Part shown: in pieces, positions 28,847 to 38,449 of the stretch | How the letters are laid out: each line of letters begins with the position of its first letter | Position numbering within the stretch: position 1 is the stretch's first letter | Source: Brevibacillus laterosporus DSM 25 | GTDB taxonomy: Bacteria > Bacillota > Bacilli > Brevibacillales > Brevibacillaceae | Direction: 5' to 3' | DNA length: 64,000 nucleotides | Assembly (NCBI RefSeq): GCF_002706795.1 | Contig: NZ_CP017705.1 | Coordinates: 4,997,501-5,061,500, forward strand | The notes under the pieces: generated by a model | The model's input: only the letters and a program-made list of their open reading frames with translations | Told to the model about the DNA's origin: nothing | The model's database searches: none | Translations under genes and position numbers: made by a program

Positions 28847-30112
28847 CTATGAGTCCGGCTGTGGTTCAGAGGCTGGTTGAGACGCATTATCTGTATGCTG
28901 TGGCTTTTGTAGCTGAAGTTTAAACAGTGGTATTACCGCAAAGACCCCGACTACAAAGAATAATCCTGCTATTTGGTAGCTTCCTTGTAACGTAAAAGTT
29001 TCCTTTACAACACCAGATACGCTCATCATCACAACCATCATTCCGGAAAATAAGGGGCTAAGCACTCCATTAACCCGTCCAACAAAATCTTCTTCTGCGG
29101 ACATTAGGATCAAAGTATTGACCCCAATGTGGATACAGGGAAAGAATAATCCGTTAATAAATTGAAAAGCAAGTGCTAGCATAAAATTTTGTGAAAAGCT
29201 AATTCCAATGACCGAAATGGCACTACTAATCATACCGATAGCTAATAGTTTCTGAGCGGAGATTTTTTTAGAGATCGTCATCACCAAAGCCCCACCTACT
29301 AACATAGCTACACCATTGGTCATCAAAAACCATTGTAAATTCTCTTTAGGTAAGCCTAACTGCTCCACTACTATAAATACACCCAATGGCTGTAATAACC
29401 CCACTGCTAAGCCTGCCATCATAAAGCAAAAACTTAGAGTCCGTAATACATTTTTTGACCAGACGTAACGGAACCCGTCAGTCATTTCTTTTAAAATACC
29501 TGTGGTAGCATCGTTCTTTTTGGGCTTCTGATCGGCTGGTAATCTATACAGCACGGCTGCTGAAACTAAAAACGCAACTCCTGTCAAGGCGATCGAAACA
29601 TCAATTCCAAAACTCTGAAATACCATGGTACCAATAGCTGGTCCAACAATCATGAAGATTGCCATTAGCGTTTGAAACATCGCCATTCCTGCTTGCAACT
29701 GTTCTGCTGGAACATGCTGTTTAAATAGTTTCATTGCCGATGGTTGTGAAAATTGAGACAAGATAGCAGAAAACAGCGTAACAAAGAATATTGCTTTCCA
29801 AGACCCAAACATGAGAGTAAGTAGAACACCAAAAACGGAAACGGCACTTAAAATATCGCACCACACCATCGTTCTTTTTGGTCTCCAACGGTCAGCAAAC
29901 GTCCCACCTATAAATGAGAAAATAAAGATAGGAGCAAATTCCGCTACAGAAATCATGGAGACCGCATAAGGATCATTATGGGTAATTTCCATAACATACA
30001 AAAGGATAGCAAAATTTCGCACCCAAGTGCCTAGCTGTAAAAATACTCCAGACAATAGAATAACGCGTATAAATGGATTTGATAAGATATGCGGTTTTTT
30101 TACGGTTTCCAC
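28847..30112 (-). CDS. MFS transporter
   Basis: 421 residues with twelve membrane segments. The A-like motif GGTFADRWRPKRTM lies after TM2 and the C-terminus is hydrophilic. The overall pattern (FLQLGTWVRNFAILLYVM; FVGRVNGVLSPLFSG) fits the MFS_3/drug-efflux group of Bacilli. The substrate is unknown. It stands alone between two terminators. Confidence 0.87.
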   Translation of the reverse strand: METVKKPHILSNPFIRVILLSGVFLQLGTWVRNFAILLYVMEITHNDPYAVSMISVAEFAPIFIFSFIGGTFADRWRPKRTMVWCDILSAVSVFGVLLTLMFGSWKAIFFVTLFSAILSQFSQPSAMKLFKQHVPAEQLQAGMAMFQTLMAIFMIVGPAIGTMVFQSFGIDVSIALTGVAFLVSAAVLYRLPADQKPKKNDATTGILKEMTDGFRYVWSKNVLRTLSFCFMMAGLAVGLLQPLGVFIVVEQLGLPKENLQWFLMTNGVAMLVGGALVMTISKKISAQKLLAIGMISSAISVIGISFSQNFMLALAFQFINGLFFPCIHIGVNTLILMSAEEDFVGRVNGVLSPLFSGMMVVMMSVSGVVKETFTLQGSYQIAGLFFVVGVFAVIPLFKLQLQKPQHTDNASQPASEPQPDS

Positions 30113-30213
30113 CTGATTCCCCCCTTTAATACATGCTTCCTAGTAGAAGCATCTCTATATCCTATCACATCTGTTTTATTGTATACATGATTTTTTTCAC
30201 GTAACTTTCAACC

Positions 30214-30258
30214 AAAAAAAATGCGAAGACCTTAATAAAGTAGGCTTCGCATTTTTTT
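30214..30258. terminator. Bidirectional terminator between aldolase and MFS genes
   Basis: Arms AAAAAAATGCGAAG and CTTCGCATTTTTTT. Placed just after the end of the mtnA-aldolase operon and upstream of the MFS gene. Confidence 0.85.
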
Positions 30259-30274
30259 CTTTCGGATGCATTTC

Positions 30275-31126
30275 CTATTTTATTTTTGGAAGCTGTAACC
30301 GGGAAATAACCGCCTCGGTTACCCGGTTAACAATCTGTTCCATTTGTTGTTCATCTATTTTGACAGTCAGCGTTTGAGATTCTTTGATTGAGGTAGACTG
30401 TTCAGATGCAGAGCATACATCAATTCCTGGTGGACAAATGACTCCTACTGGTGTCTCCCCCATGAAACCCATTTTCTCTCGCAACGCTACCAGCTCTTGT
30501 ACCCGTTCTACTGACAATTCCCGAGCCCCCTTCATTTGTCTTGCAATCCAGTTAATTTTCGCGGTAAATTCTAGTGATTCCATCAAATAATAGGCGGTTT
30601 GAAGATCTTTTCCCCATGTAAGTGCCCCGTGGTTTTCTAGCAGAACCCCCTGGTGGTTCATGACGTGAGAAGCAATGGACTCAGGGAGAGCCTGCGTGGA
30701 GGGAGTCGCATATTTCGCTACAGGTATGGTCCCAAGGAGCACTACCGATTCTGGCAAAGTTGCAAAATCTAATGGAAGTCCCGCTATTGCAAAAGCTGTA
30801 GCATACGGAGGGTGAACATGAACGATTCCACCAATGTCTGGACGCATTTCGTATACTTTCAAGTGCATTTTCATCTCAGAAGTAGGCCGAAGTTCTCCTT
30901 CTAACACTTCACCTTGTCCATTTACTTTGACCAGCATTTCTGGCTGCAAAGCTCCTTTACTTACACCGGTTGGAGTGATCCAAATCTCGTTGGTAGAAAG
31001 ACGAACCGAAATATTTCCATCGTTAGCCGCACCAAAGCCTTTTTCATATACTTTGCGCCCAATCTCACAGATATCCTGTTTTATTTTAGCTTCCTTTTGC
31101 ATCTGTTCGTTCGTTGGTTCGTTCAT
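30275..31126 (-). CDS. Class II aldolase (AraD/FucA/MtnB family) with a C-terminal helical tail
   Basis: 283 residues. Class II aldolase core 1-225: GNISVRL, Zn ligands His103 and His105 (HVHPP) and His166 (LENHGAL), with acid/base Glu84. After the core come a Pro-rich linker and a 20-residue amphipathic helix near 257-277 (DEQQMEQIVNRVTEAVISRL), which normal aldolases lack and which resembles microcompartment encapsulation peptides. It lies directly after mtnA. In the known DHAP shunt, MtnA plus an aldolase (Ald2) cleave methylthioribulose-1-phosphate; that role is inferred here. GAGGACAA precedes the start. Confidence 0.87.
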   Translation of the reverse strand: MNEPTNEQMQKEAKIKQDICEIGRKVYEKGFGAANDGNISVRLSTNEIWITPTGVSKGALQPEMLVKVNGQGEVLEGELRPTSEMKMHLKVYEMRPDIGGIVHVHPPYATAFAIAGLPLDFATLPESVVLLGTIPVAKYATPSTQALPESIASHVMNHQGVLLENHGALTWGKDLQTAYYLMESLEFTAKINWIARQMKGARELSVERVQELVALREKMGFMGETPVGVICPPGIDVCSASEQSTSIKESQTLTVKIDEQQMEQIVNRVTEAVISRLQLPKIK

Positions 31127-31161
31127 GGTTAGTTTGTCCTCCTTGTGTCCTGTGAATCAAT

Positions 31162-32223
31162 CTAGTTGCTTTTCTCAGTGGCTTGGAACAGATCTGTCAA
31201 CGCTTTATCGTAAGGAGCTCGTAAAATGCCTTTCTCTGTAATGATCGCTGTTATTAAATCGTGTGGAGTCACATCAAAGGCAGGGTTAAAGACTTTGACA
31301 TCAATCGGTGCTGTCTGCTTACCAAACCCTTCAATAATTTCGCCAGCTTCTCGCTCCTCAATCGGAATTTGGGCTCCTGTAGCAGTTTCAAGATCGATAG
31401 TAGACATCGGTGCTGCTACATAAAATGGAATCCCATGAGCTTTTGCCAGTAGGGCTACCCCATAAGTTCCAATTTTGTTAGCTACATCACCATTAGCAGC
31501 AACTCGATCGCATCCCACTATAACTGCCTGTACCCAGCCTTTAGACATCACCATTGCCGCCATGTTATCCGTAATTAACGTAACATCAATACCCGCTTCA
31601 TGTAATTCCCACGCTGTTAGACGAGCTCCTTGTAGAAGAGGACGAGTCTCATCGGCAAATACTTTGATATCCCAGCCTTTTTCTTTTGCCAAATAAATAG
31701 GCGCAAGTGCTGTACCATAACGTGCCGTAGCAATCCCACCAGCATTACAATGCGTCAACACTCCCATACCATCCTCAAACAACGTCAGCGCATATTCACC
31801 AATCATGCGACATGTTTCCTCGTCCTCATCACGGATCGCATGCGCTTCTGTAACGAGACGTTGCTTAATTTCAGTGACAGATAAGTGCTGATCAGCTAGT
31901 GCACGTTGTTCCATACGGTTTAGCGCCCAAAATAAATTTACAGCTGTAGGTCTTGAAGAGGCTAGATACTCTTTCTGCTTTGTGAATACATCGTAGAAGG
32001 CCTCAAAGGAATCCTCTGGTGCATCATGGATTCCCAAAAGTAGCCCATAAGCGGCAGCAATCCCAATCGCGGGTGCTCCTCTTACCTTTAGCTCCTTAAT
32101 GGCATCCCAGGCATCTTTTATGTTGTCTATTTCTAAAAATTCTTTCAAAGTTGGAAGTTTCGTCTGATCTAAAATAAATAAAGTGTTGTTTTCAAAACGA
32201 ACCGATTGAATAAACGTTGCCAT
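31162..32223 (-). CDS. mtnA: Methylthioribose-1-phosphate isomerase
   Basis: 353 residues. Family motifs: [13 protein letters not shown], active-site Cys in [18 protein letters not shown], and active-site Asp in [20 protein letters not shown]. It converts methylthioribose-1-phosphate to methylthioribulose-1-phosphate in methionine salvage. It heads an operon with the class II aldolase and is divergent from a DeoR-type regulator. GGGGGAG lies before ATG 32223. No S-box riboswitch is seen upstream. No other mtn genes are in the window. Confidence 0.95.
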   Translation of the reverse strand: MATFIQSVRFENNTLFILDQTKLPTLKEFLEIDNIKDAWDAIKELKVRGAPAIGIAAAYGLLLGIHDAPEDSFEAFYDVFTKQKEYLASSRPTAVNLFWALNRMEQRALADQHLSVTEIKQRLVTEAHAIRDEDEETCRMIGEYALTLFEDGMGVLTHCNAGGIATARYGTALAPIYLAKEKGWDIKVFADETRPLLQGARLTAWELHEAGIDVTLITDNMAAMVMSKGWVQAVIVGCDRVAANGDVANKIGTYGVALLAKAHGIPFYVAAPMSTIDLETATGAQIPIEEREAGEIIEGFGKQTAPIDVKVFNPAFDVTPHDLITAIITEKGILRAPYDKALTDLFQATEKSN

Positions 32224-32357
32224 GTGAGAGCCTCCCCCTATTTGTAAACGGTCAAATCAAGTATGAACGGTATAAAATTACTGTTTGTCTTCTATCTCTG
32301 TTATAGCAAAAAAACAAAAAATTTTCTGCTACTAATCTAAAAAACACACAAAACCAC

Positions 32358-32394
32358 AAAATCAAACATATATAATGACCGATATTTTGATTTT
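32358..32394. promoter_or_regulatory. Inverted repeat in the mtnA/deoR divergent region
   Basis: Perfect 9-base arms AAAATCAAA (32358-32366) and TTTGATTTT (32386-32394) flank a TATAAT (32371-32376). Place and symmetry fit the operator of the divergent DeoR-family regulator. Confidence 0.55.
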
Positions 32395-32607
32395 ACTAAT
32401 CTAGATCCCTATTTTCAACCGCTTTCCAGCCCTTTCATCAAACTTTTTCTACTCCTTCTCCGTATTTCTCTTCCTTTGTCACGACAATTCAACTTTCTTT
32501 TCTTTCCATCTTTTTTTACAACGTTATTTTTGGTATCCTTTTTGGCAAGAGAACAGATATATTTACCTGTAGGTCAATTGGGATAGATCATTGTTTTGGG
32601 AGGTATT

Positions 32608-33408
32608 ATGTTAGCAATCGAACGTCGCAAAAAAATCATGAATATGCTATTTGAACAAGGAAATGTGATGGTAACCGAGCTCAGTAAACAATTCACTGTT
32701 TCTGAAGAGACCATACGTCGTGATTTAGACAAATTAGAGAAGGAAGGCATTTTGGTCCGTACTTATGGAGGAGCTATTTTAGATGATGGACTACGCTCTG
32801 ATTTCCCACTCTGGGTACGTGAAAGCTACTATGTCGATGTAAAGGAAAAACTAGGAGAAAAATGCGCTCAACTCATTAAAAGCGGCGATACAATCATGCT
32901 TGATTCCAGCACTACTTCATTATATATTGCCAAAAAAATAAAAAATAAACAGAATCTTACGGTTATAACCAATTCATTTAAGGTCGAGCTAGAGTTGTCC
33001 GATGCTGAGCATGTAAAGCTAATCTCTACAGGCGGAACGCTACAACGGCGCTCCCTTTCGTATGTGAGTCATTCAGCAACCCGTGCCCTTTCCCATTATT
33101 TTGCCGATGCATCCTTCGTTTCCTGTACGGGTCTTCATCTCCAACGAGGCGCTACGGACTCTAACGAATTTGAAGCAGAAATTAGAAAGCTTATGTTAAA
33201 AAATTCAGAGCAAAAAATCTTAGTGCTAGATCATACAAAAATTGATAAAGCTGGTTTCACATTTATTACCGACTTCCAAGGCATCACAAAAGTGGTAACA
33301 GATCAATCCTTATCTGTAGAATGGCGACAACTATTAAGCAGATATAATATTGAGATCGACGATGAGAATATGGATACTGCTCCCGAGGAACCCACTACTT
33401 CCTCCTAA
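32608..33408 (+). CDS. DeoR/GlpR family transcriptional regulator
   Basis: 266 residues: N-terminal winged helix (LAIERRKKIMNMLFEQGNVMV, then SEETIRRDLDKLEKEGILVRTYGGA), and the DeoR C-terminal sugar-phosphate-sensing domain (GDTIMLDSSTTSLYIAK, TGLHLQRGATDSNEFEAEI). ATG 32608 follows GGGAGG. Divergent from mtnA-aldolase, so it probably senses a (methylthio)ribose phosphate or a related sugar phosphate. This link is inferred. Confidence 0.9.
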   Translation: MLAIERRKKIMNMLFEQGNVMVTELSKQFTVSEETIRRDLDKLEKEGILVRTYGGAILDDGLRSDFPLWVRESYYVDVKEKLGEKCAQLIKSGDTIMLDSSTTSLYIAKKIKNKQNLTVITNSFKVELELSDAEHVKLISTGGTLQRRSLSYVSHSATRALSHYFADASFVSCTGLHLQRGATDSNEFEAEIRKLMLKNSEQKILVLDHTKIDKAGFTFITDFQGITKVVTDQSLSVEWRQLLSRYNIEIDDENMDTAPEEPTTSS

Positions 33409-33447
33409 GGTTTACTTGCGAGAAAACGCGGAAACATTATTGGTACG

Positions 33448-33496
33448 AAAAAACGCAGCTTCCTGCCCATATAGGGTTGGAAACTGCGTTTTTTGT
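33448..33496. terminator. Bidirectional terminator between deoR and nupC genes
   Basis: Arms AAAAAACGCAG with TTCC and GGAA with CTGCGTTTTTT, between convergent genes. Confidence 0.85.
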
Positions 33497-33508
33497 TTAT
33501 TACCACCC

Positions 33509-34717
33509 TTACAAGAAAATCCCAGCAATCGCACCATTTAACAAGGAAGCCAATGTGCCCGCAAAGATAACCTTCATTCCAACTTGAGCAATTTCACTAC
33601 GACGCTCAGGTACAAGTGAACCAAGTCCCCCAATCAGCATCGCCATGGAACCAAAGTTAGCAAATCCACACAGCGCAAAGCTTAAGATCGCTACTGTTTT
33701 AGGTGTCAAATTTGCCATATTCTTAGCCATATCAATATAAGCAACAAATTCATTTAATACGATTTTTTGTCCGATATAAGAACCTGCTTGAAGAGCCTCA
33801 GACCATGGTACACCAACTGCAAAAGCCAGAGGGGAGAAAAGATACCCAAAAATTCTTTGTAAGGTTAACTCCATGCCAAACAATCCCCCAACATAGCCAA
33901 GCACACCATTCACCAACGCGACCAAGGCGACAAATGCCAACAGCATCGCTCCTACATTAAGTGCCAAATATAAGCCATCTCCAGCCCCACGTGCTGCTGC
34001 ATCGAATATATTTGTTGATTCATTTTTTTCCAGTTTTATTTCCCGTTCTTTCATATTTTCAGTCTCCGGGAAGAATAGTTTGGCTATAACTAATCCAGCA
34101 GGAGCCGCCATAAAGCTAGCCGCCAGCAAATATTCCATCGGGATACCTAGCAAGGAGTATGCAGCAAGCATTGTTCCCGCTATAGAGGCAAGCCCCCCTG
34201 TAAGCACAGCAAATAGCTCTGAGCGAGTCAACTGGCCTAAAAAGGGACGAATAACCAAAGGTGCCTCTGTTTGACCTACAAAAATATTCGCAGCTGCTGA
34301 CATCGACTCAGCCTTACTCGTACCTAATATTTTAGAAATACCGCCACCAATGTATTTTATAAAAAGCTGCATAACACCGACATAGTACAAAACTGAAATC
34401 AGGGCTGCAAAGAAAATAACCATCGGAACAACATTAAATGCTACGACAAACGTAATTTTAGAATCAGGGGTGTACAGTCCACCAAAAAGAAAGTTGATCC
34501 CTTCATTCGCATAACTAATAATATGATTCATTACATCGGTGAACTTACTTAATACAGCTCGACCTGCCTCCCATTTTAATACAATGAAAGCGAACAGAAA
34601 CTGAACAGCTAGTCCTCCAAGAATCGGACGCCATTTAATCCCTTTTTTATTGTTGCAAAACAAGAACGCAATAAATAGAACAGCAATTACCCCAAGGAGG
34701 CCTCGTAGAAAATCCAT
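33509..34717 (-). CDS. nupC: NupC-type concentrative nucleoside transporter
   Basis: 402 residues, eight to ten membrane segments. CNT motifs are present: [17 protein letters not shown] (binding-site QTEAP), [38 protein letters not shown], and [26 protein letters not shown]. It imports nucleosides with H+ or Na+. It follows the purine nucleoside phosphorylase gene by about 50 bases on the same strand, making a nucleoside uptake and cleavage operon. Confidence 0.93.
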   Translation of the reverse strand: MDFLRGLLGVIAVLFIAFLFCNNKKGIKWRPILGGLAVQFLFAFIVLKWEAGRAVLSKFTDVMNHIISYANEGINFLFGGLYTPDSKITFVVAFNVVPMVIFFAALISVLYYVGVMQLFIKYIGGGISKILGTSKAESMSAAANIFVGQTEAPLVIRPFLGQLTRSELFAVLTGGLASIAGTMLAAYSLLGIPMEYLLAASFMAAPAGLVIAKLFFPETENMKEREIKLEKNESTNIFDAAARGAGDGLYLALNVGAMLLAFVALVALVNGVLGYVGGLFGMELTLQRIFGYLFSPLAFAVGVPWSEALQAGSYIGQKIVLNEFVAYIDMAKNMANLTPKTVAILSFALCGFANFGSMAMLIGGLGSLVPERRSEIAQVGMKVIFAGTLASLLNGAIAGIFL

Positions 34718-34770
34718 GATGACTTACACCTCTGTTTTTTATTTAATACCTATTCATATAACCTTGTGAC

Positions 34771-35589
34771 TTACATATTCTTCACGATACCTCGTAACAG
34801 CTTAGAAAAATTCTCTTTTGCTTGTCCCGCTGCCTCATAAACCTCTTCAGCCGTAATAGGTTGCGGTAAAATACCTGCCGCTAAATTACAAATGCAAGAG
34901 ATAGTCAACACCTTAATGCCAGTATGGTTGGCTACAATCACCTCTGGTACCGTCGACATACCTACTGCATCTCCTCCTATTACTCGTGCCATTTTAACTT
35001 CAGCCGGTGTTTCAAAAGAAGGACCTGTAAAAGCTACATAGACACCTTCTTTTAAGGAAACGCCTGTCTGTGTTGCTACCTGTTTCGCTACCAGAGCTAA
35101 GGATTTACAGTATGTGGTACTCATATCAGGAAAGCGATCTCCTAGTCGCTCGTCATTAGCCCCGATCAACGGATTTATCCCCATCAAATTAATGTGATCC
35201 GTTACTAACATTAAATCCCCTGGCTGCTGGTCTATATGTAAGCCACCACTGGCGTTTGTCAAAATAAGTTGCTCAACTCCCAGCATTTTCATTACTCGAA
35301 TAGGAAATGTTACCGATTCAATACTATGACCTTCATAATAATGAAAGCGACCTTGCATAGCGACAACCGTTTTCCCTTCAAGGTTACCAACGATCAACTT
35401 ACCTGCATGATAATCCACTGTCGACATCACAAAATGAGGAATCTCTTGATAGGGAATAACAATGGCATCATCTAACTCATCCGCTAATTCTCCTAAGCCC
35501 GATCCTAGAATCAATCCGATTGTTGGCGTTTGATCTATTCTTTCTTGTATATATCTGTTAGCTTCATCTATAGCTTCCCACTTATGCAT
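34771..35589 (-). CDS. pupG: Purine nucleoside phosphorylase I (inosine/guanosine type)
   Basis: 272 residues. Motifs of the trimeric PNP family: LILGSGLGELAD (phosphate Ser), MQGRFHYYEGH, LTNASGGL, GPSFETPAEVKMARVIGGDAVGMSTVPE and SCICNLAAGI (base-binding Asn region). ATG 35589 (MHKWEAIDEAN) was chosen because GGGAGG lies upstream; the longer frame encodes a signal-like extension without support. It releases purine bases and ribose-1-phosphate, upstream of nupC. Confidence 0.93.
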   Translation of the reverse strand: MHKWEAIDEANRYIQERIDQTPTIGLILGSGLGELADELDDAIVIPYQEIPHFVMSTVDYHAGKLIVGNLEGKTVVAMQGRFHYYEGHSIESVTFPIRVMKMLGVEQLILTNASGGLHIDQQPGDLMLVTDHINLMGINPLIGANDERLGDRFPDMSTTYCKSLALVAKQVATQTGVSLKEGVYVAFTGPSFETPAEVKMARVIGGDAVGMSTVPEVIVANHTGIKVLTISCICNLAAGILPQPITAEEVYEAAGQAKENFSKLLRGIVKNM

Positions 35590-35981
35590 AAGAAACCTCC
35601 CTGTTGTTTTTTCTGTCTTATCATTCGTTTCTTGTGCAAATACCACAAAACACAACATTACCAAATATAAATCAACAATCGAGTGGTGCAATCCTATTTT
35701 ATTTTAATATCCGAATTTAATCAAGTTAAAACAGAACATTGTACGTATTTTAGCATGTTAAATTGTTTTTTTTGATTACTAAACAAAACTTTTAATGTAT
35801 TTTACTTACATTCCAAAAAAATAATCCTTTTAAAAAACTCTTCTATCCCTTTATAATATGGGTATAAAAACGTCTTTATATTGTAATTTTATGGATTTTA
35901 CTACTGGGTAGCAAACTAAACCTTTTTTTGTAAAAAAGTTTAGTTCAGGTAAAATTCATCTAATTGGGAGGCCAAACAAAC
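35590..35981. promoter_or_regulatory. Long AT-rich leader before the secreted protein gene, with a hairpin
   Basis: Contains a hairpin at 35914-35945: arms AACTAAAC and GTTTAGTT extended by CTTTTTT/AAAAAA pairing, giving a stem of about 14 bp. It ends 36 bases before the start of the secreted protein, so it is likely in the 5' untranslated RNA (stability element or control site). The promoter may be the TATAATATG near 35853. Confidence 0.55.
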
Positions 35982-37373
35982 ATGAAACGAACTCTGCATC
36001 CAATGAAAAAGTCTGGACTAGCTTTTGTCTTAGCTTTAAGCGTTTTAACAACGTCTTCCTCTGTTTATGCTCAGGAGACTTTACTGCTTGCGTCTCAGGG
36101 AGCATCTTCTTCAGTTGCTACCCTTCATTCCAATGAATATGCTCAATTCTTACAAACCAATTATCAGCTCACCTTTCAAAAACAGGTAACTCAAGCTGAT
36201 TATCTACAAGCACTAACGACAATACTTGCTTTGCAACCATCCAAAGAAAGCAAAATTTCAATTACAGATGCAAAAGCGGGTTCTACTCTAGCACAAGCTG
36301 TTCCTGCTCTGCAAGAACAAGGGATCATCAATTCCACAACTTTGAAACCAAACGAATCCTTAGCAACACAAGATGCCGTCTCTTATGCAGTTCGCGCTGC
36401 TGGTCTTAAAGAGTTAGCCTATACGTATCCGGAGGCTAAAGTAAAAAAAGCCTTTGCTTCTGCCTCCCTCACGTATAAAACGGGGCAGCTTCCTATTAAG
36501 GTAGCGCAAGAAATTGCCGTAGCAATTGATACAAAGCTACTCCCGGAATCTATTGCTCAAACCGTTATCAAAAATCAAGCTGTTTCTCCTGAAATAGCAG
36601 CTTTGTTGATCGGAAAAGTGCTGGAATATAAAGGTGAATATAAGCATTTTCTTGGTCTAACAAGCGATGAAGATATTTATGGTAAGGTTTATCATTCTTG
36701 GAAAACCACCAGTTTAATCAAAGCGGAAGAATTACAAAAAATCGTAGACGAAGCACTTAAACAAGATATCGTCACAGGCTATAATCTCAAAGATAAGCGA
36801 TTCTCTCCACGTTTTGACCCGACTCTTTCGCTCACCTATGGCCATAGCGACATAACGCATGCCATTCAACTGATCGGATTGTTAAAAAGTGAAGGATTGA
36901 TAGCAAAAGTACAACTGGAGCCAAAAACCTCTGCTTTTATCTATTTAGCCGAATGGGGTCAGCCTGTAATCACTCCTGACTATCAAGTAGTAAAGATTGA
37001 TAACGGAAAATACATCGCCTACTCCAAAGAATACGATATCAGTTTTGAATTCACATCTGTTGCTGATAAAGAAGCCTTTGATAAGATCATTCACTCTTAT
37101 GCAAAAAAAGACAAGGAAGATCAATCGGGGTTGATTATCTCATCTTGGTGGCAGCCCCTCTACTTCTCGATGAATGAAATGAAGGGCTATAAACAGATTA
37201 CCAATAACTATATGGAAAAAGACAATTACATGGCCCAATCCTTCTCGTTAAACGATAAATCGGCTCAAGTAGTTGCTGGTTTTAAGAAGATTGACCCTAA
37301 GGTAAACATAACTTCCTATCCCTTTTATGTAGATGCTCCCTTCTATAATTATCTATTAGGTGACTATAAATAA
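35982..37373 (+). CDS. Secreted protein, S-layer-homology-like
   Basis: 463 residues from ATG 35982 (GGGAGG upstream). An N-terminal signal peptide is likely cleaved after VYA-QE (about residue 31). The mature N-half shows SLH-like helical repeats: VTQADYLQALTTILAL with ITDAKAGSTLAQAVPALQEQGIIN, and later 'LIKAEELQKIVDEALKQDIVTGYN'-type segments. The match to the SLH consensus is weak (no clear ITRAE), so the family call is tentative. It has no cysteine and no cell-wall sorting motif. It is probably exported and wall-bound. A polysaccharide deacetylase gene follows beyond a terminator. Confidence 0.65.
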   Translation: MKRTLHPMKKSGLAFVLALSVLTTSSSVYAQETLLLASQGASSSVATLHSNEYAQFLQTNYQLTFQKQVTQADYLQALTTILALQPSKESKISITDAKAGSTLAQAVPALQEQGIINSTTLKPNESLATQDAVSYAVRAAGLKELAYTYPEAKVKKAFASASLTYKTGQLPIKVAQEIAVAIDTKLLPESIAQTVIKNQAVSPEIAALLIGKVLEYKGEYKHFLGLTSDEDIYGKVYHSWKTTSLIKAEELQKIVDEALKQDIVTGYNLKDKRFSPRFDPTLSLTYGHSDITHAIQLIGLLKSEGLIAKVQLEPKTSAFIYLAEWGQPVITPDYQVVKIDNGKYIAYSKEYDISFEFTSVADKEAFDKIIHSYAKKDKEDQSGLIISSWWQPLYFSMNEMKGYKQITNNYMEKDNYMAQSFSLNDKSAQVVAGFKKIDPKVNITSYPFYVDAPFYNYLLGDYK

Positions 37374-37384
37374 GAAAATGTTCC

Positions 37385-37417
37385 AAAAGCTCTGCTTACT
37401 AGCAGGGCTTTTTTTCT
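37385..37417 (+). terminator. Terminator of the secreted protein gene
   Basis: Arms AAAAGCTCTGCT and AGCAGGGCTTTT, followed by a T run, right after the stop codon. Confidence 0.88.
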
Positions 37418-37533
37418 TCCCATCCTCTTTCCGCCTATATCTCATGCTTTGATAAAAAAAGTGCATACTAGCATGTGTGTAAGAATTTCTTGAGAAGGTT
37501 CAAGAAGGAAAAGCGGATCGAAAGGAGCCCTTC

Positions 37534-38394
37534 ATGCTACGTAAAATCAGCTATACATTCTGCCTGCTACTTGTTATAGGCCTACTGGCTTCACAAGCTT
37601 GGTCTGATACCCTTTATGCAAAGCAAATAACACCGCTTTCTGTTGAGAAAAAGCTACTCATCGGGCGTCCCCTCGCCTTTGAGGTAACGATCCGACAAAA
37701 AAACCGCGATTATTATGAAAAACGTGGAGAAGCCATTTGGGACTTGCCTACAGAAAAGAAAGCAATTGCCCTAACCTTTGATGACGGACCAAACGAGTCC
37801 TACACCCCTCAAATCTTAGAGCTATTAAAGAAATATGGGGTTAAATCCACCTTTTTTACGGTCGGTACCCGTGTTCAAAAAAATCCCAAGCTGGCAAAAC
37901 AGATGGTACAGCAACATCACGAGCTGGCAAATCATACACTCACCCATCCAGATATGAGACGCCTTTCAAAACAACGAATAAAAACTGAATTGGAATCTGC
38001 TCAATCCATTATTCAAAAAACAACAGGGGTAGTACCTACTCTATTTCGTCCACCTGGTGGTAGTTATAATGAAAAAATTGTGGGTGCAGCAAAAGATATG
38101 GGATACTTGGTTGTCATGTGGTCCTGGCATCAAGATACAAAAGATTGGACGAATCCCGGGGTACAAAAGATCGTCAACAAGGTGCTGAGAAATGTACGAA
38201 ATGGCGATATCATTTTATTCCACGACCACGGTGGTGATCGTCAACAAACCGTAGATGCATTGAAAATAATTTTGCCGGAGCTAAAAAAACGCGGATATGA
38301 AATGATTACGGTATCGGAGTTAATTAGCATACGGAATCAGTATCCTGTTAAGGCGAATTTACCTTCCCTTCTCCCAACGAAAGGTCATAAATAG
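37534..38394 (+). CDS. Polysaccharide deacetylase (NodB/PgdA family, exported)
   Basis: 286 residues with an N-terminal hydrophobic signal/anchor (5-27). NodB motifs: ALTFDDGPNESYT (Asp catalytic base and metal Asp), NHTLTHPDM (metal His pair), FRPPGGSYNEK, DTKDWTNPG and LFHDHGG (catalytic His). It removes N-acetyl groups from peptidoglycan or chitin-like oligomers outside the membrane. AAAGGAGC precedes ATG 37534. It resembles PdaA/PgdA-type wall-modifying enzymes of Bacilli; the exact substrate is open. Confidence 0.9.
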   Translation: MLRKISYTFCLLLVIGLLASQAWSDTLYAKQITPLSVEKKLLIGRPLAFEVTIRQKNRDYYEKRGEAIWDLPTEKKAIALTFDDGPNESYTPQILELLKKYGVKSTFFTVGTRVQKNPKLAKQMVQQHHELANHTLTHPDMRRLSKQRIKTELESAQSIIQKTTGVVPTLFRPPGGSYNEKIVGAAKDMGYLVVMWSWHQDTKDWTNPGVQKIVNKVLRNVRNGDIILFHDHGGDRQQTVDALKIILPELKKRGYEMITVSELISIRNQYPVKANLPSLLPTKGHK

Positions 38395-38410
38395 TTGATT
38401 TGAGTCTCAT

Positions 38411-38449
38411 AAAAAAACCGCCATAGCTGTGGTGGCAGCATGGCGGTTA
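38411..38449 (-). terminator. Hairpin with minus-strand T tract
   Basis: Arms AACCGCCAT and ATGGCGGTT. Seven T follow on the minus strand, so it terminates leftward transcription best. It lies between the deacetylase gene and the btu operon. Confidence 0.7.

Noticed and set aside
32224-32607. S-box (SAM) riboswitch upstream of mtnA
   Set aside because: No GGTGGAGGGA-type core on the minus strand.
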